A stretch of 64,000 nucleotides of DNA from Sinotaia quadrata (Eukaryota; Mollusca; Gastropoda; Architaenioglossa; Viviparidae). The position numbers and the translations under genes were made by a program. The notes under the pieces are model-generated. The model had not been told where the DNA came from and did no database searches. It saw only the letters and a list, made by a program, of their open reading frames with translations. Shown here piece after piece: positions 50,815 to 62,104 of this stretch. Within the stretch, counting starts at the first letter, position 1, and each line of letters opens with the position of its first letter. The stretch covers positions 112,807,860-112,871,859 of the forward strand of contig CM054181.1 of assembly GCA_028829895.1 (NCBI GenBank). The letters run 5' to 3'.

Positions 50815-51352
50815 GCTAGAGCCTCAGTCTCCGAGGTCCTTTACACTGTGACTATAATATACACTGTACTGCCTGCCTGCAAGCTAGAGCCTCAGTCTCC
50901 GAGGTCCTTTACACTGTGACTATAATATACACTGTACTGCCTGCCTGCAAGCTAGAGCCTCAGTCTCCGAGGTCCTTTACACTGTGACTATAATATACAC
51001 TGTACTGCCTGCCTGCAAGCTAGAGCCTCAGTCTCCGAGGTCCTTTACACTGTGACTATAATATACACTGTACTGCCTGCCTGCAAGCTAGAGCCTCAGT
51101 CTCCGAGGTCCTTTACACTGTGACTATAATATACACTGTACTGCCTGCCTGCAAGCTAGAGCCTCAGTCTCCGAGGTCCTTTACACTGTGACTATAATAT
51201 ACACTGTACTGCCTGCCTGCAAGCTAGAGCCTCAGTCTCCGAGGTCCTTTACACTGTGACTATAATATACACTGTACTGCCTGCCTGCAAGCTAGAGCCT
51301 CAGTCTCCGAGGTCCTTTACACTGTGACTATAATATACACTGTACTGCCTGC
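50815..51352. repeat. 68-bp tandem repeat, 8 copies, apparently identical
   Basis: The unit contains gctagagcctcagtctccga, ggtcctttacactgtgacta and taatatacactgtactgcct. The same core recurs at 50821, 50889, 50957, 51025, 51093, 51161, 51229 and 51297, exactly 68 bp apart, with no differences I can see between interior copies. Confidence 0.97.
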
Positions 51353-51799
51353 ACTATTGCAAGCTGACGTGTTGGTCACTCGTGTATTGCATTAGTTAGT
51401 GCAGCGTTCTTACATTAGTGTTATTGCATTATTTAGTGCAGCCTTATCAGACTTGCATTAGTTACTGTAGTAGTTTACAAATTATTCTGATGGTTAGTGT
51501 AGCCTGGTTTCTTTAGTCCTATAGTGGCTACAACTTAATATATTAGTGGTAGCCTGATTTCAGTAGTCACTAAGGTTTCGCATAGGTAAGTAGAATTGAA
51601 ATAACATTTTATTTTCTACGCTATGTTATTCAAAGCATGAAACCCTTTTCGTCGAAAAGATTGCAGAAAGTATCCTTCATTTGTGCAAAGTTTTAGAACA
51701 GTGCCATTTCGAAGGTATAAATTCTCCATATTCACTTCTACTCTTCTTCCTTGATCCAGGAAAATTTTGACAGTAGACGACCCAAATCACTGCTTTGCT

Positions 51800-52440
51800 T
51801 CTTCATACGGACAGACCTAGTCCATATATTGACCGCGGTATAGTAGCTGTACGCGGACAGACTCAGTCCATATAGCTGTACACAGACAAACCCAATCCAT
51901 ATATTGACCGCAGTATAGTAGCTGTACACGGACACAGTCCATATACTGACCGCAGTATATTAGCTGTACACGGACAGACCTGTATAGTAGCTATGCGCAG
52001 ACAAACCCAGTCCATGTATTGACCGCGGACAGATCCAGTCGGTACTTCATTGTACCAGTATAGTAGTTTGTTTGCGACCCAGTTGGTATTACCGTGAACC
52101 GATATAGTATCTGTACGCGGACAGACCCAGTTAGTACTACAGTGTACTGGTAATAGTATCTGTACGCGGATAAACCCAGTTGGTACTACCATGTACCGGA
52201 ATAGTATCTGTACGCGGACAGACCCAGTTGGTACTACCATGTACCGGAATAGTAGCTGTACGCGGACAGACCCAGTTAGTACTGCAGTGTACCGGTATAG
52301 TAGCTGTACGCGGACAGACCCAGTTAGTACTGCAGTGTACCGGTATAGTAGCTGTACGCGGACAGACCCAGTTGGTACTGCAGTGTACCGGTATAGTAGC
52401 TGTATGCGGACAGACCCAGTTGGTACTGCAGTAAACCATG
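51800..52440. repeat. tandem array, 48-bp unit at the right, degenerate at the left
   Basis: The unit contains agtagctgtacgcggacaga, cccagttggtactgcagtg and taccggtat. Because 48 is a multiple of three, several frames stay open. The longest is a minus-strand ORF of 200 residues (51863-52465) made of 16-residue repeats around TNWVCPRTATIPVHCS. Confidence 0.92.
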
Positions 52441-52584
52441 TAGTTATAGTAGTAGATGTGTACACATTTCAAACACCGAACTTCGCATGGCTTCAGACTT
52501 ACACGTCTCACTCAGCCTATTATTACAGATGTACTGAATAAGGCTCATCCGGCCACACATACAAACACACACTGACACATATAA

Positions 52585-52586
<2 letters not shown>

Positions 52587-52640
<54 letters not shown>
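52587..52640. repeat. (CA)n microsatellite
   Basis: About 26 CA units. Confidence 0.95.
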
Positions 52641-52647
<7 letters not shown>

Positions 52648-53362
52648 AACATCGTTTACAGCCTGGCGCCAGTCGATGCTGTAGCAAATTTCTACACTGG
52701 CCATTGATGCAGTGTATTTTTATTTTTTTGGGGTGGGCATCGCCAAGAGCAATCTTCAGATATATAAATCATGGTCGGTCACATCGATCAGGCCAGTCAC
52801 GTTGAAGCTGCCTGAAATACATTGGAAGTATTGAAACGTGAGCAGGCACTGCGGCCGGAAGGCAGTATTATTTTGTTGTTGTTATTTTTAATTTGGTTCA
52901 TCCGTTACTTTGTTTGCTTGCTTGCATCGTTGTCTTCAGATGCTGCACATTTTAATTTTATAACATCACTAGTGCTAATGACATTGCTTGCATGTCAAAG
53001 TCTAAAGTCTAAAAATAGACACAATTGCGAGTGTGTAGGCAGGAAGTCGGGCCTTTCCGTGTGAACGAAGGACACAGCAGTGCAGCCAGGTTTTAAAAGT
53101 GCACTTGTTTGTCAGTGTCTGCATCCTTTCTGTTGACTGCATCACTGCTGCATTCAGTCACACTAAATATTTGTTGACAGCTGGGTTTTGTAAAGCACGG
53201 TACAAACCTCGAGCATTATCGATGTATCTGACTAATCAGTGTAATCATTAAAAAAATGTTATCATGCAGTAGCATTTACTACTGCTACCACCACTTTTGT
53301 TTCTGTCGCTAGTATCAGCACTACTACCATACTACTGAAGCTATCACGATCTGCAAATTACT

Positions 53363-53388
53363 TTTTTTTTTTTTTTTTTTTTTTTTTG
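53363..53388. repeat. poly-T tract
   Basis: About 26 consecutive T. It could be a retroposed tail, but no adjacent element is recognised. Confidence 0.85.
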
Positions 53389-53754
53389 CTATGCATACAC
53401 ACTAGACTATTTAAATACATGTAAGAATTTATTTATTTATTTTTACGAAACTATAAAATAAACTATTCTTAAAGTACCCTCTTTTTCATTTTTTGCCAAG
53501 AAAGCACAAGCAATAGAGGTTTTTATGAAGCTATATTTTGTAATAATCTTAATAAAGAATTGGTGTTTATTTCATTTGTGGGGGAAAGGGTATTTAAAAT
53601 AATTGTAATTAGTATTAAATAATGTAGATTAACTATGTCTGCAGAGTGTTTGAATGTTATTTGTATTGTGAATAAATATACCTGTATCTATATAAACAGT
53701 GTATCCGTGTGTATGTGAGTGAATATATATAAATATATATCGGTAGAATGTATT

Positions 53755-54075
53755 TACGTATCTATAATGTCAATATATATATATATAGTGTATCCACGTG
53801 TCTATAATGTCAATCTTTAGTGTATCCACGTATCTATAATGTCAATCTTTCGTGTATCCACGTATTTATAATGTCAATCTTTCGTGTATCCACGTATTTA
53901 TAATGTCAATCTTTCGTGTATCCACGTATCTATAATGTCAATCTTTCGTGTATCCACGTATCTATAATGTCAATCTTTTGTGTATCCACGTATCTATAAT
54001 GTCAATCTTTAGTGTATCCACGTATCTATAATGTCAATCTTTAGTGTATCCACGTGTCTATAATGTCAACACATA
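53755..54075. repeat. tandem repeat, about 31-bp unit, about 10 copies
   Basis: The unit contains gtgtatccacgtatctataa followed by tgtcaatctt, with t/c and a/t variants. Confidence 0.92.
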
Positions 54076-54109
54076 AATCTATGAAGTGTGTTCTTGTATC
54101 AATAGTGTG

Positions 54110-54915
54110 AATACAGACATATATCGAGTGTATTATTACTGTGCCCTTAATGTAACTATTTCAGATATGTACCGGGTGTATCCATGTGTCTCTAGTGTAA
54201 CTATTTCATATATCTACCGAGTGTATCCATATGTCTATAGTGTACATCTACCGGGTTATTCCATATGTCTGAGTGTAACTATTTCATATATCTACCGAGT
54301 GTATCCATGTGTCTGTAGTGTAACTATTTCAGATATGTACCGGGTGCATCCACGTGTTTGTAGTGTAACTATTTCATACATCTACCGGCTGCAGCCCTAT
54401 GTCTATAGTGTGTATATTTCATACATCTACCGGGTGCAGGCCTATGTCTATAGTATGTCTATTTCACACATCTACCGAGTGTATCCATATGTCTATAGTG
54501 TGTCTATTTCATACATCTACCGGGTGCAGCCCTATGTCTATAGTGCGTCTATTTCATACATCTACCGGGTGCAGCCCTATATAGTGCGTCTATTTCATAC
54601 ATCTACCGGGTGCAGCCCTGTGTCTATAGTGTGTCTATTTCATACATATACCGAGTGTATCCATATGTCTATAGTGTGTCTATTTCATACATCTACCGGG
54701 TGCAGCTCTATGTCTATAGTGTGTCTATTTCATACATCTACCGGGTGCAGCCCTATGTCTATAGTGTATCTATTTCATACATCTACCGGGTGCAGCCCTA
54801 TGTCTATAGTGTGTCTATTTCATACATCTACCGGGTGCAGCCCTATGTCTATAGTGTGTCTATTTCATACATCTACCGGGTGCAGCCCTATGTCTATAGT
54901 GTGTCTATTTCAGGA
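54110..54915. repeat. tandem repeat, 45-bp unit, about 17 copies, with an open 278-residue frame
   Basis: The unit contains catctaccgggtgcagccct, atgtctatagtgtgtctatt and tcata. The 45-bp period is a multiple of three, so the + frame 54086-54922 stays open and reads a 15-residue repeat (YIYRVQPYVYSVSIS). Other frames also stay open. It has no signal peptide, splice context or known homologue, so I treat it as a repeat rather than a gene. Confidence 0.92.
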
Positions 54916-55787
54916 CTTTTGAGAATAAATCCACAGAGCACTCTGTTAAATGTCAGCGGTCTTTGATATTACTCACAAGGGGACAAAGGGTTTTAATTTC
55001 GACTCTACTAAACTCTAGCTGTCCGAACTAATCAATCAAAATGAAAAGCTATTATTGGGAATACGCCGTTTCGGAATCATATTGACAAACGTAACGGAAT
55101 GAATTAAAGTCAGCTTTTGAGTGTTTGCAGTGCTTACATATTTGAACATTCGTTTAATATTTTATAAAATAACTGAAAAGAGATTTTTTAAAAAATCTAT
55201 ATTTATTTACTTCTTTTTATTTTAATAGGGAGTTCTCGAGTAGTATTCGCGGCTTTCCTGACTACTTAATGGACACCGCCATTATAGCTTTGTGTGGAAC
55301 TTCAGCAGGTCATTGAAGATATTAGTGACTCGGCTAATTTTCTATATATCTCGCATTGCAATAACACTAAGTAATCAGTACGTTTACATTAATACTTCTA
55401 TATAGCTCGTATTGCGTTAACACTCAGTAATCAGTACGTTTACATCCAATACTTTTCTGCTCTGTAACCTAAGCAGTTATTCCTTTTCTGAAATACTGCA
55501 AGTGAGGCAGCACAATCCAGCCAGTTCTGCACGGTGCGAGGTGAAACTGGGAGTGCGAATCAAACACGAAATTTGATATGGCTGGCATAATCTAAAAAAT
55601 GGTGGGATATGATTTCTTGCGGTGTATGGGTTTTGTGTGTTCATAAGGTCGGATTTATTTTTTTGTTTTGTTTGACAGTGTTGTTTTTTTTTCTCTCTTT
55701 TCATCCCTAGTGGTAAAACACGCCTTTTATGGCGTACCAGAATATTGGGCAATGATGTCCTGTTATGCTTTGTTGTTCACGCCACTT

Positions 55788-55995
55788 GAAAAGAGAAAAA
55801 GTTATATTTTATGAAAGAAAGAGAAAAAGTTATATTTTATGAAGCAAAGAGAAAAGGTTATATTTTATGAAGGAAAGAGAAAAAGTTATATTTTATGAAG
55901 GAAAGAGAAAAAGTTATATTTTATGAAGGAAAGAGAAAAAGTTATATTTTATGAAGGAAAGAGAAAAAGTTATATTTTATGAAGGAAAGCAAGTA
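55788..55995. repeat. 28-bp tandem repeat, about 7 copies
   Basis: The unit contains gaaagagaaaaagttatatt and then ttatgaag. Central copies are identical. Confidence 0.93.
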
Positions 55996-56094
55996 TCTAA
56001 GATGTCAGATAAAATAAACTAAAGATGGCGTCTCGTGAGGAAGTTACGCGTGTCTGCAGTTCACTCGGAGTACTACTCTCTTAGAAATCTACCC

Positions 56095-56360
56095 CCAGAC
56101 CTAGTTACTCTACCTTCCTGTACCCCGTACCTAGGCCCTCTACCTTTCTGTATCCCAGATCTAGACACTCTACCTCCTATACCTCAGATCTAGGCACTCT
56201 ACCTCCCATACCTCAGACCTAGACACTCTACCTCCTATACCTCAGACCTAGGCACTCTACCTCATATTCCTCAGACTTAGGCACTCTACTTCCTATACCT
56301 CAGACCTAGGCACTGTACCTCCTATACCTCAGACCTAGGCACTCTATCTTCCTATACCCC
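56095..56360. repeat. tandem repeat, about 30-bp unit, about 9 copies
   Basis: The unit contains cctaggcactctacctccta followed by tacctcaga. Copies are moderately diverged. Confidence 0.88.
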
Positions 56361-57074
56361 ATTCGGGTGAAGATGCCATATCCCTTCGTCTGTAAGCATG
56401 GCACTGCCGTGAGTAGTAAGCGTATGCATTCCGGGTGCCAGATCTTTGTGTCTGAGCTACAAATTCAGTAAATGTAGACAGGCCTCGACTGGACGGCACG
56501 TTTGTCTTGAAATGAGAGAGGAACTGAGGAAACGCATCAGAGACAAAGGACAACAGATTAATTCCTTCCACCTTATGCATCCCCTCGTAAATTTGTCTCA
56601 GTGGCGATTACTTTTTCTTAATCCATTTGTATTGGTTCATTTTGTCACGTGACAGTTCTCTCGAAGTGAAAAGTCTACATTGAACTGTTAGGAACTGAGA
56701 AAATATACACCAAACTGTGAAGAACGAGACATTCTTTTTCTACTTTTATGATAAAAGTTTTCCGCGTGCTGAGTGCTGTGCTGTAGATGACCAGCTTGAA
56801 TTGTCGTCAGTCATCTATTATCTATTTCTAGAGACACGAATTTGCCTTTGTAACAGCTTACCTAAATATTCATTTTATCTGTTCGATTTTAATTCGTTTA
56901 ATTTTATTTGGTTAAAATAATTCTTTTTCTTATTGTTATCACTTTCGTTTCATAACGTTATACAGAAAGATGGGATGTTGATTGGCCGGGGGTGGGTGTG
57001 TGTGGTGAAAGTCGAACAGCTATATACCTTTAGTAATGTCCTGCCGTGGAGAAAGATAGAGACCAAAACCGCTA

Positions 57075-57205
57075 TGGGCAACAATGACGTAGTTAAAAGC
57101 ACGTCAGTTGACGTAGAATTGAATCTGGTAACATTCCGGTATGGGCAACAGTGTAGTTAATAGCACGTCAGTTGACGTATAATTGAATCAGGTAACATTA
57201 TGGTG
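57075..57205. repeat. direct repeat, about 60 bp, 2 copies
   Basis: Both copies contain gcacgtcagttgacgtagaa or a one-base variant, followed by ttgaatc-ggtaacatt. Each carries the inverted motif acgtca-gttgacgt. Confidence 0.75.
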
Positions 57206-57451
57206 CGGGTAATGTTATTGTTCCTTAATGAAGCACTTAGACTCGACAGAGAATTTTGGTCAGCAGTTATGAAGTCTTTTACGGGTGGGTTTAAGGGAAT
57301 TAATTAGATGAATTATAATTATTAACGGATTAATCCCGCTTATCACAGATTGGTATGTTTACTTATTTTTATTGAAATTTTGTAAAGTATAATTTATAGT
57401 TTATTGAGGTTAATAATGATTCTTTAATACTTGAGCAAATGAACACTTTAA

Positions 57452-57475
57452 TAGATAGATAGGTAGGTAGGTAGG

Positions 57476-57515
<40 letters not shown>

Positions 57516-57516
57516 C

Positions 57517-57557
<41 letters not shown>
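57452..57557. repeat. (TAGA)n / (TAGG)n tetranucleotide array
   Basis: About 25 units, mostly TAGA with a short TAGG block near the left and one ACAG interruption. Confidence 0.96.
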
Positions 57558-58679
57558 TGCATACATTTTGTATAGTCAGGATTAGAACATATTAACATTA
57601 GTTTGAAGCATGCTGTTTTATTTTTAAATATTTTCATTACTGCAATCTTGTGTCTTTCTCTATTAATGGATATACCAAGGAGCTAATTTCTGGATATTGT
57701 GTTTCTTATTATTTTGACATGTTCCTTGATTGGTTCAGCACACGGTCATTTATCGTCGTTTCATTATCAGTTTATAAAAATGGCGATTTAATAATAAACA
57801 TTCGACAGGCTTAGTCACTTTCTCAGCTGGGGTTCTGCGAGAGGTCGCTAGGGGTTCCCCGAGAAATGATCATTATTTCAAGGGTAAAATGGCTGAGAAA
57901 ATCTGCTTTAACCTTATTTCTTGTCATCTGTTTGTTTACCATAGCAACGCATGCTGTGTCAATTACTTCTGAACCCGATACCTGTTCAGATCATAGCCAT
58001 ATATCCACGCACACACACGCACGCACGCACGCGCGCATAAGCGCATTGCAGGCTCGAACAGACTGATGATAGCAAATGTAGTGAGATGTGTCTTTTTTAA
58101 TTGTATATATTGCCGGATTGCTGACAGTACCTATAGTCTTTTCGATGGATAAAATTATGTCGATGGCTTGTGGTATACCACGTAACTGCACGTACACTGG
58201 GGGTGGGGGTGGCACGTATTATCTGGAATGGTTCGCTGGGGTTCAGCGACTTGCGGAAATGTGCCAGAATAATCTGCTGAGTTTCAAGGACCAACATGTC
58301 GTCAGATCCTCTACAGTCTACAAAACACTGAGAGAGAAATTAGACAGTTCTCTACTTTCACTGTTGTCACTTCTGTGCTTGGAATCTGACTTAAGGGCTA
58401 GCAGCACCAAAGTGAGCTAACTCAGTAACGCTCTTCTCACTGCAGACGTTGTATCTCCTATGATCAGATATTGTTGCAAGACTGTCAAACTCAATCTTTC
58501 GCACAACAAGATCACACGCACGCACGGACGCACACACATACACATAGGCACATTTCTGAGTGCACGCTTTGTCTTAGTTTGCAGACCTTTGCTTGTCCTG
58601 ACCTAATGTGTTGAAATATTGTTAATTGCATTATAATACTTAACTGTCGCAGTTTGGAGACACATAGGTAGTAGGTGGA

Positions 58680-58990
58680 TCGATACATGGTTAGATCGAC
58701 AGAAAGGTCGGTAGATAAATGGATGGATGGACGGACATACAGTCAAAACCAGGATGAATGGATGGATAGATAGATCCATTTTCTATGTGCTCGGTCTGTT
58801 TCTATCTACTTATCTATATATCTATCTATCTATCTGTCCATCCATCTATCCACCCATCCGTCCATCCACCCATCCATCTACCCATCCATCCATCTATCTG
58901 TCTGTCTATCTATATATCTATCTATCTACCTATCTCTCTCTTTCGCTCTCTCTCTCTCTCTCTCTCTCGCTCTCTCTCTCTCTCTCCCTG
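58680..58990. repeat. tetranucleotide (ATCT/ATCC) and (TC)n tracts
   Basis: Irregular ATCT/ATCC-type units at 58,800-58,930 run into a TC tract with a few CG interruptions ending near 58,990. Short ORFs here are repeat artefacts. Confidence 0.9.
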
Positions 58991-59617
58991 TGGGGTCAAT
59001 GCAAACGTTTAAATGCGGGGATTCCTGGTGGGCTTGTGTATGTGTGTCCTTGAATGTGACGTTTTGTGAGATCTGTACCACTTAATAAATGAGCTTAGGA
59101 AGCTACCCGAGGAACTCAGTGACAGAGAAATTTATTCATTGACTCTCTCCTGACGTCATTTCCTACTGTACCTTGCTGCACTGAATTATTGTGAGCTTCT
59201 TTTCTCTTGCCCTCCGAAACAGTTTTCCTGCAGAAAATTGCTATGTAAATTTCACAAATATGTATACAGGGCTGGATTCGTCGTATTTCCATCCTACTAT
59301 ATATTTTTCCAATTCACCTTTAGCCAAAGATAACAAGAAAGGAATGGGGAAAGGGCGGGGGGGATTTGGAGATAAAGACAACAAAGGGGGGGGGGGGTAC
59401 AACGGATTCGTTTCCGAATGGCGTGAGAGACGCAAGAAGGAATGGAACCGCTAGTCACAAAGCTTACCATTGATCCGCGCTGATGAGAGTGTGGAGATTA
59501 AAGATGGCGTAGCCGACGACGTGAAAGAATAAATCGATGGCGGTCTGAATTTTATCATCGTTTTGTGCCAGATCTGGCACTTTCGCTGACTCATTAGAAT
59601 TGCGACGATCGGTAAGG

Positions 59618-59625
59618 CACTAGAC
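59618..59625. repeat. hAT target-site duplication, left copy
   Basis: The sequence cactagac directly precedes the left terminal inverted repeat. The identical octamer follows the right end at 62097-62104. Confidence 0.95.
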
Positions 59626-62096
59626 CAGGGGTGCACAAACCGCGGCCCGCGGGCCGCATGCGGCCCCCGATAGGGCCGGGTGCGGCCCCCAGAAGACTTT
59701 AGAATGTTACTATTATTTGTGGCCTGCAAGGACTTTATAACATTAATCTGAACAAGGGAGTAGAACAGTGGTCTGCTTTCCCGTGCATGCATCTTGTGCT
59801 GTGTTGAAAACAAACGCTGGATGCGGTATTGAGGTGAGAGCTCTGTGTATTGGGCACATTGTTCACTTCAGCTGATCAAAGGGTATGTGTTGAAATAGTA
59901 GCATCTGCGCATCTTTGATGTATGGTGACATCAATTAGCATTAGAAAGACCCAAGTCGACAGGCAGCCAGCCAAAGTTCAGTCTGGGGATGGGGTGAGGT
60001 GACTGGTGGGGGGAAGGAATGTGCAGGCAGTGTGTGTGAATGTGCTGCTGCTGATGTCTGGTTGGAATGTAGTGAATTAATGAAGAAGTGAAGTTGTTTT
60101 TAAACTATTGCCCTTTGTAAATATGTCGAAACCTGCTGCATAAGAAGTGTAAAATTGAAGACGAAAATCGTCAGTTTAAAGAAGAATGGATGGCTAAATA
60201 CTTTATGTGGCATTTTAATGGAGCAGCTATGTGCTTAATTAGTTGTGAGTCTGTTACTGTGATGAAGGACTTCAACTGTAAGCGGCATTACAAAACAAAG
60301 CACGCTGCGACTTTTGATGACTTAAAAGTCGCTGACAGAAACAACAAAATTGAGCAACTTTTAAAAGGTCTGTCAGCACAGCAACATTTCTTCACAAAAA
60401 AGTCTGAAGAAAACAAGTATTTTGCTCGTGCAAGGTGCAAAGTAGCACATATTGTTGCCAAATCATCATGGCCCTTTACTGACAGTGACTTCGTCAAAGA
60501 CTGCATCCAAGCTGTCCAATATGTCCTGAAAAGGCGGACCTTTTCAACACAGTCCCACTCTCACTGACGACCATTCAAGGCCCTGTCGAAGACTTAGCAA
60601 CAGATGTTTGTGAATAGTTGTGTGAAAGACTTGCTAACTGTAAGTACTTTTCAATTGCTTTGGACAAGAGCACTGACAATGTTGACATAGCACAACTGCT
60701 GGGTTTTGTGCGTGCAGTGGATGAGAACTTTGAAATAACTCAAGAATTAGCTTGTATGGCTTCACTACATGGGCGGACGACTGGTGAAGATATTTTTGGA
60801 GTGACTTCCGTTCTTGGAAACCTTAAATGTCCAGGTGCCAAAGCTAGCCAGCATTACCATGGATGGTGCGCCTGCTATGACTGGAAGAGCATCAGAATTT
60901 GTTGCTCATTTGCTGCCACATTTGCAGGGGCTTGGAATTCCAACAGATAGTGCCCATATGTACCATTGCATAATTCATCAGGAATCGCTCTGTGCACGAA
61001 TCTTGAAATTTGACATCATGAAATTCGTTTTTAATTCTGTCTGTGAACTTCATACGATCCAGAGGACTTAATCATCGACAGTTCAGACCATTTCTTGAAG
61101 ACATCGAGGCAGAATATCGAGACATTCCGTATCACACAGATGTCAGGTGGCTGAGTCGAGGAAAGGTATTAAAACAGTTTGTTGAGTTGCAAATGGAAAT
61201 TCGTGAATTCCTTACTGTCAAAGGCAAAGACACGGCTGTGTTTACTGACAAACAGTGGTTGGCAGACTTGGCATTTCTGACAGACATGGCAGATCACTTG
61301 AATAGATTCAACCAGCGTCTCCAAGGCAAAGATCACTTTATCTTTGATATGTACAAGGAACTGCAGTCCTTCACGTTGAAGTTGAGGCTCTTCTGTTCGA
61401 ATCTGCAAGCTGGAAATCTTTGTCATTTTCCGATTTGTTCAGCTTTTCAGAAGGAGTACCAATGTAACTTCAGCAGATACCATTGCAATTGTGAAACATT
61501 GCTGAAGGAATTTACTGAACGCTTTGATGCCTTCAAGGAGCACAAGGACTTATTCAACTTCAGTCGAGATCCTTTCTCATGTAGTGTAGAGTCCGTGCCT
61601 GATCACTGTCAACTGGAGGTCATTGATCTTCAGTGTTCACCTGAACTGAAGTCACCATTTCAGAAGAACAACATTTTAACATTTTATGGAAGTCTCAGCT
61701 GGAGCACATACAGAAATGTCAAGGACTTGGCTTGCAAGTTGTTGTCAGAATTCGGCAGCACATACTTGTGTGAACAAACGTTTTCAGTAATGAACATGAA
61801 CAAGAACAAGCTGAGATCGAATTTGACCGACAACAATCTCTGTTCGATTTTGAGGCTGGCGACTACAAAACTCGAACCAAATATTGACAAAGTTGTTAAC
61901 AACATTCAGGCTCACCCTTCTCACTAATAAAGACTAAATCTATGTTAATAAGGCAAAAACGAATGTAAAGACATTATTTCATTATTTGTGTTGTTCTTTT
62001 TCTACTGAGCCATCCATGTGCAATCTAACTTGCGGCCCTCCATGCACTCTCAATTGGAAATGTGGCCCTCTGGCCTAAAAAGTTTGTGCACCCCTG
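59626..62096 (+). mobile_element. hAT-superfamily DNA transposon, complete ends, inactivated
   Basis: The 2,471-bp element starts caggggtgcacaaac and ends with its exact reverse complement (15-bp perfect terminal inverted repeats). It is flanked on both sides by the 8-bp duplication cactagac, the hallmark of hAT insertion. Just inside the left end is a GC-rich palindromic stretch (gcggcccgcgggccgc). It carries one degraded transposase gene of the GTF2IRD2/ZBED-related type. The complete ends and perfect duplication show precise integration without later deletion at the borders. The broken transposase means it could move only if another source supplied the enzyme. Confidence 0.95.
60123..61927 (+). 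pseudogene. hAT transposase pseudogene (GTF2IRD2/ZBED-like)
   Basis: The gene is read in pieces: ATG 60123 (MSKPAA), a frame change near 60141, residues of 60190-60567 with a CLISC...H...H zinc-finger-like motif, a second shift near 60,530, a TAG at 60615-60617, and then the segment at 60618 with SIALDKSTD. Further shifts lie near 60,815 (before SITMDGAPAMTG) and about 61,040. The longest open piece (61043-61927, 294 residues) begins close to RSRGLNHRQF, contains HTDVRWLSRGKVL and ends in the hAT C-terminal dimerisation motif (STYLCEQTFSVMN, then NKLRSNL). At least four frame changes plus one stop make it non-functional, unless they are assembly errors. Confidence 0.9.
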
Positions 62097-62104
62097 CACT
62101 AGAC
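62097..62104. repeat. hAT target-site duplication, right copy
   Basis: cactagac, identical to the left copy at 59618-59625. Confidence 0.95.

Larger units (their letters stand above)
32848..59617 (+). other. probable giant first intron of the KIAA0513-like gene
   Basis: The sequence starts with gtaagt after the 31.7-kb exon. No exon encoding the expected continuation of the family core is visible up to the window end, so the intron probably exceeds 31 kb. It is dominated by the arrays listed below. Stretches not listed (for example 35,565-35,880, 38,100-38,570, 39,840-40,740, 42,560-43,500, 47,300-48,750, 52,650-53,360, 54,960-55,780 and 59,000-59,617) hold no gene, RNA or transposon that I can support. 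Confidence 0.5.

Noticed and set aside
57866..58066. 66-residue ORF with a signal-peptide-like start
   Set aside because: The second half is a translated CA/CG microsatellite (His/Thr/Ala/Arg), with no homologue or splice partner.
58088..58420. 110-residue ORF containing YLEWFAGVQRL, slightly like a KIAA0513 core motif
   Set aside because: The similarity is limited to a few residues, with no suitable acceptor and no conserved continuation.
59451..59813. 120-residue minus-strand ORF across the left end of the hAT element
   Set aside because: It crosses the transposon border and the GC-rich terminal palindrome, so it cannot be an old gene.
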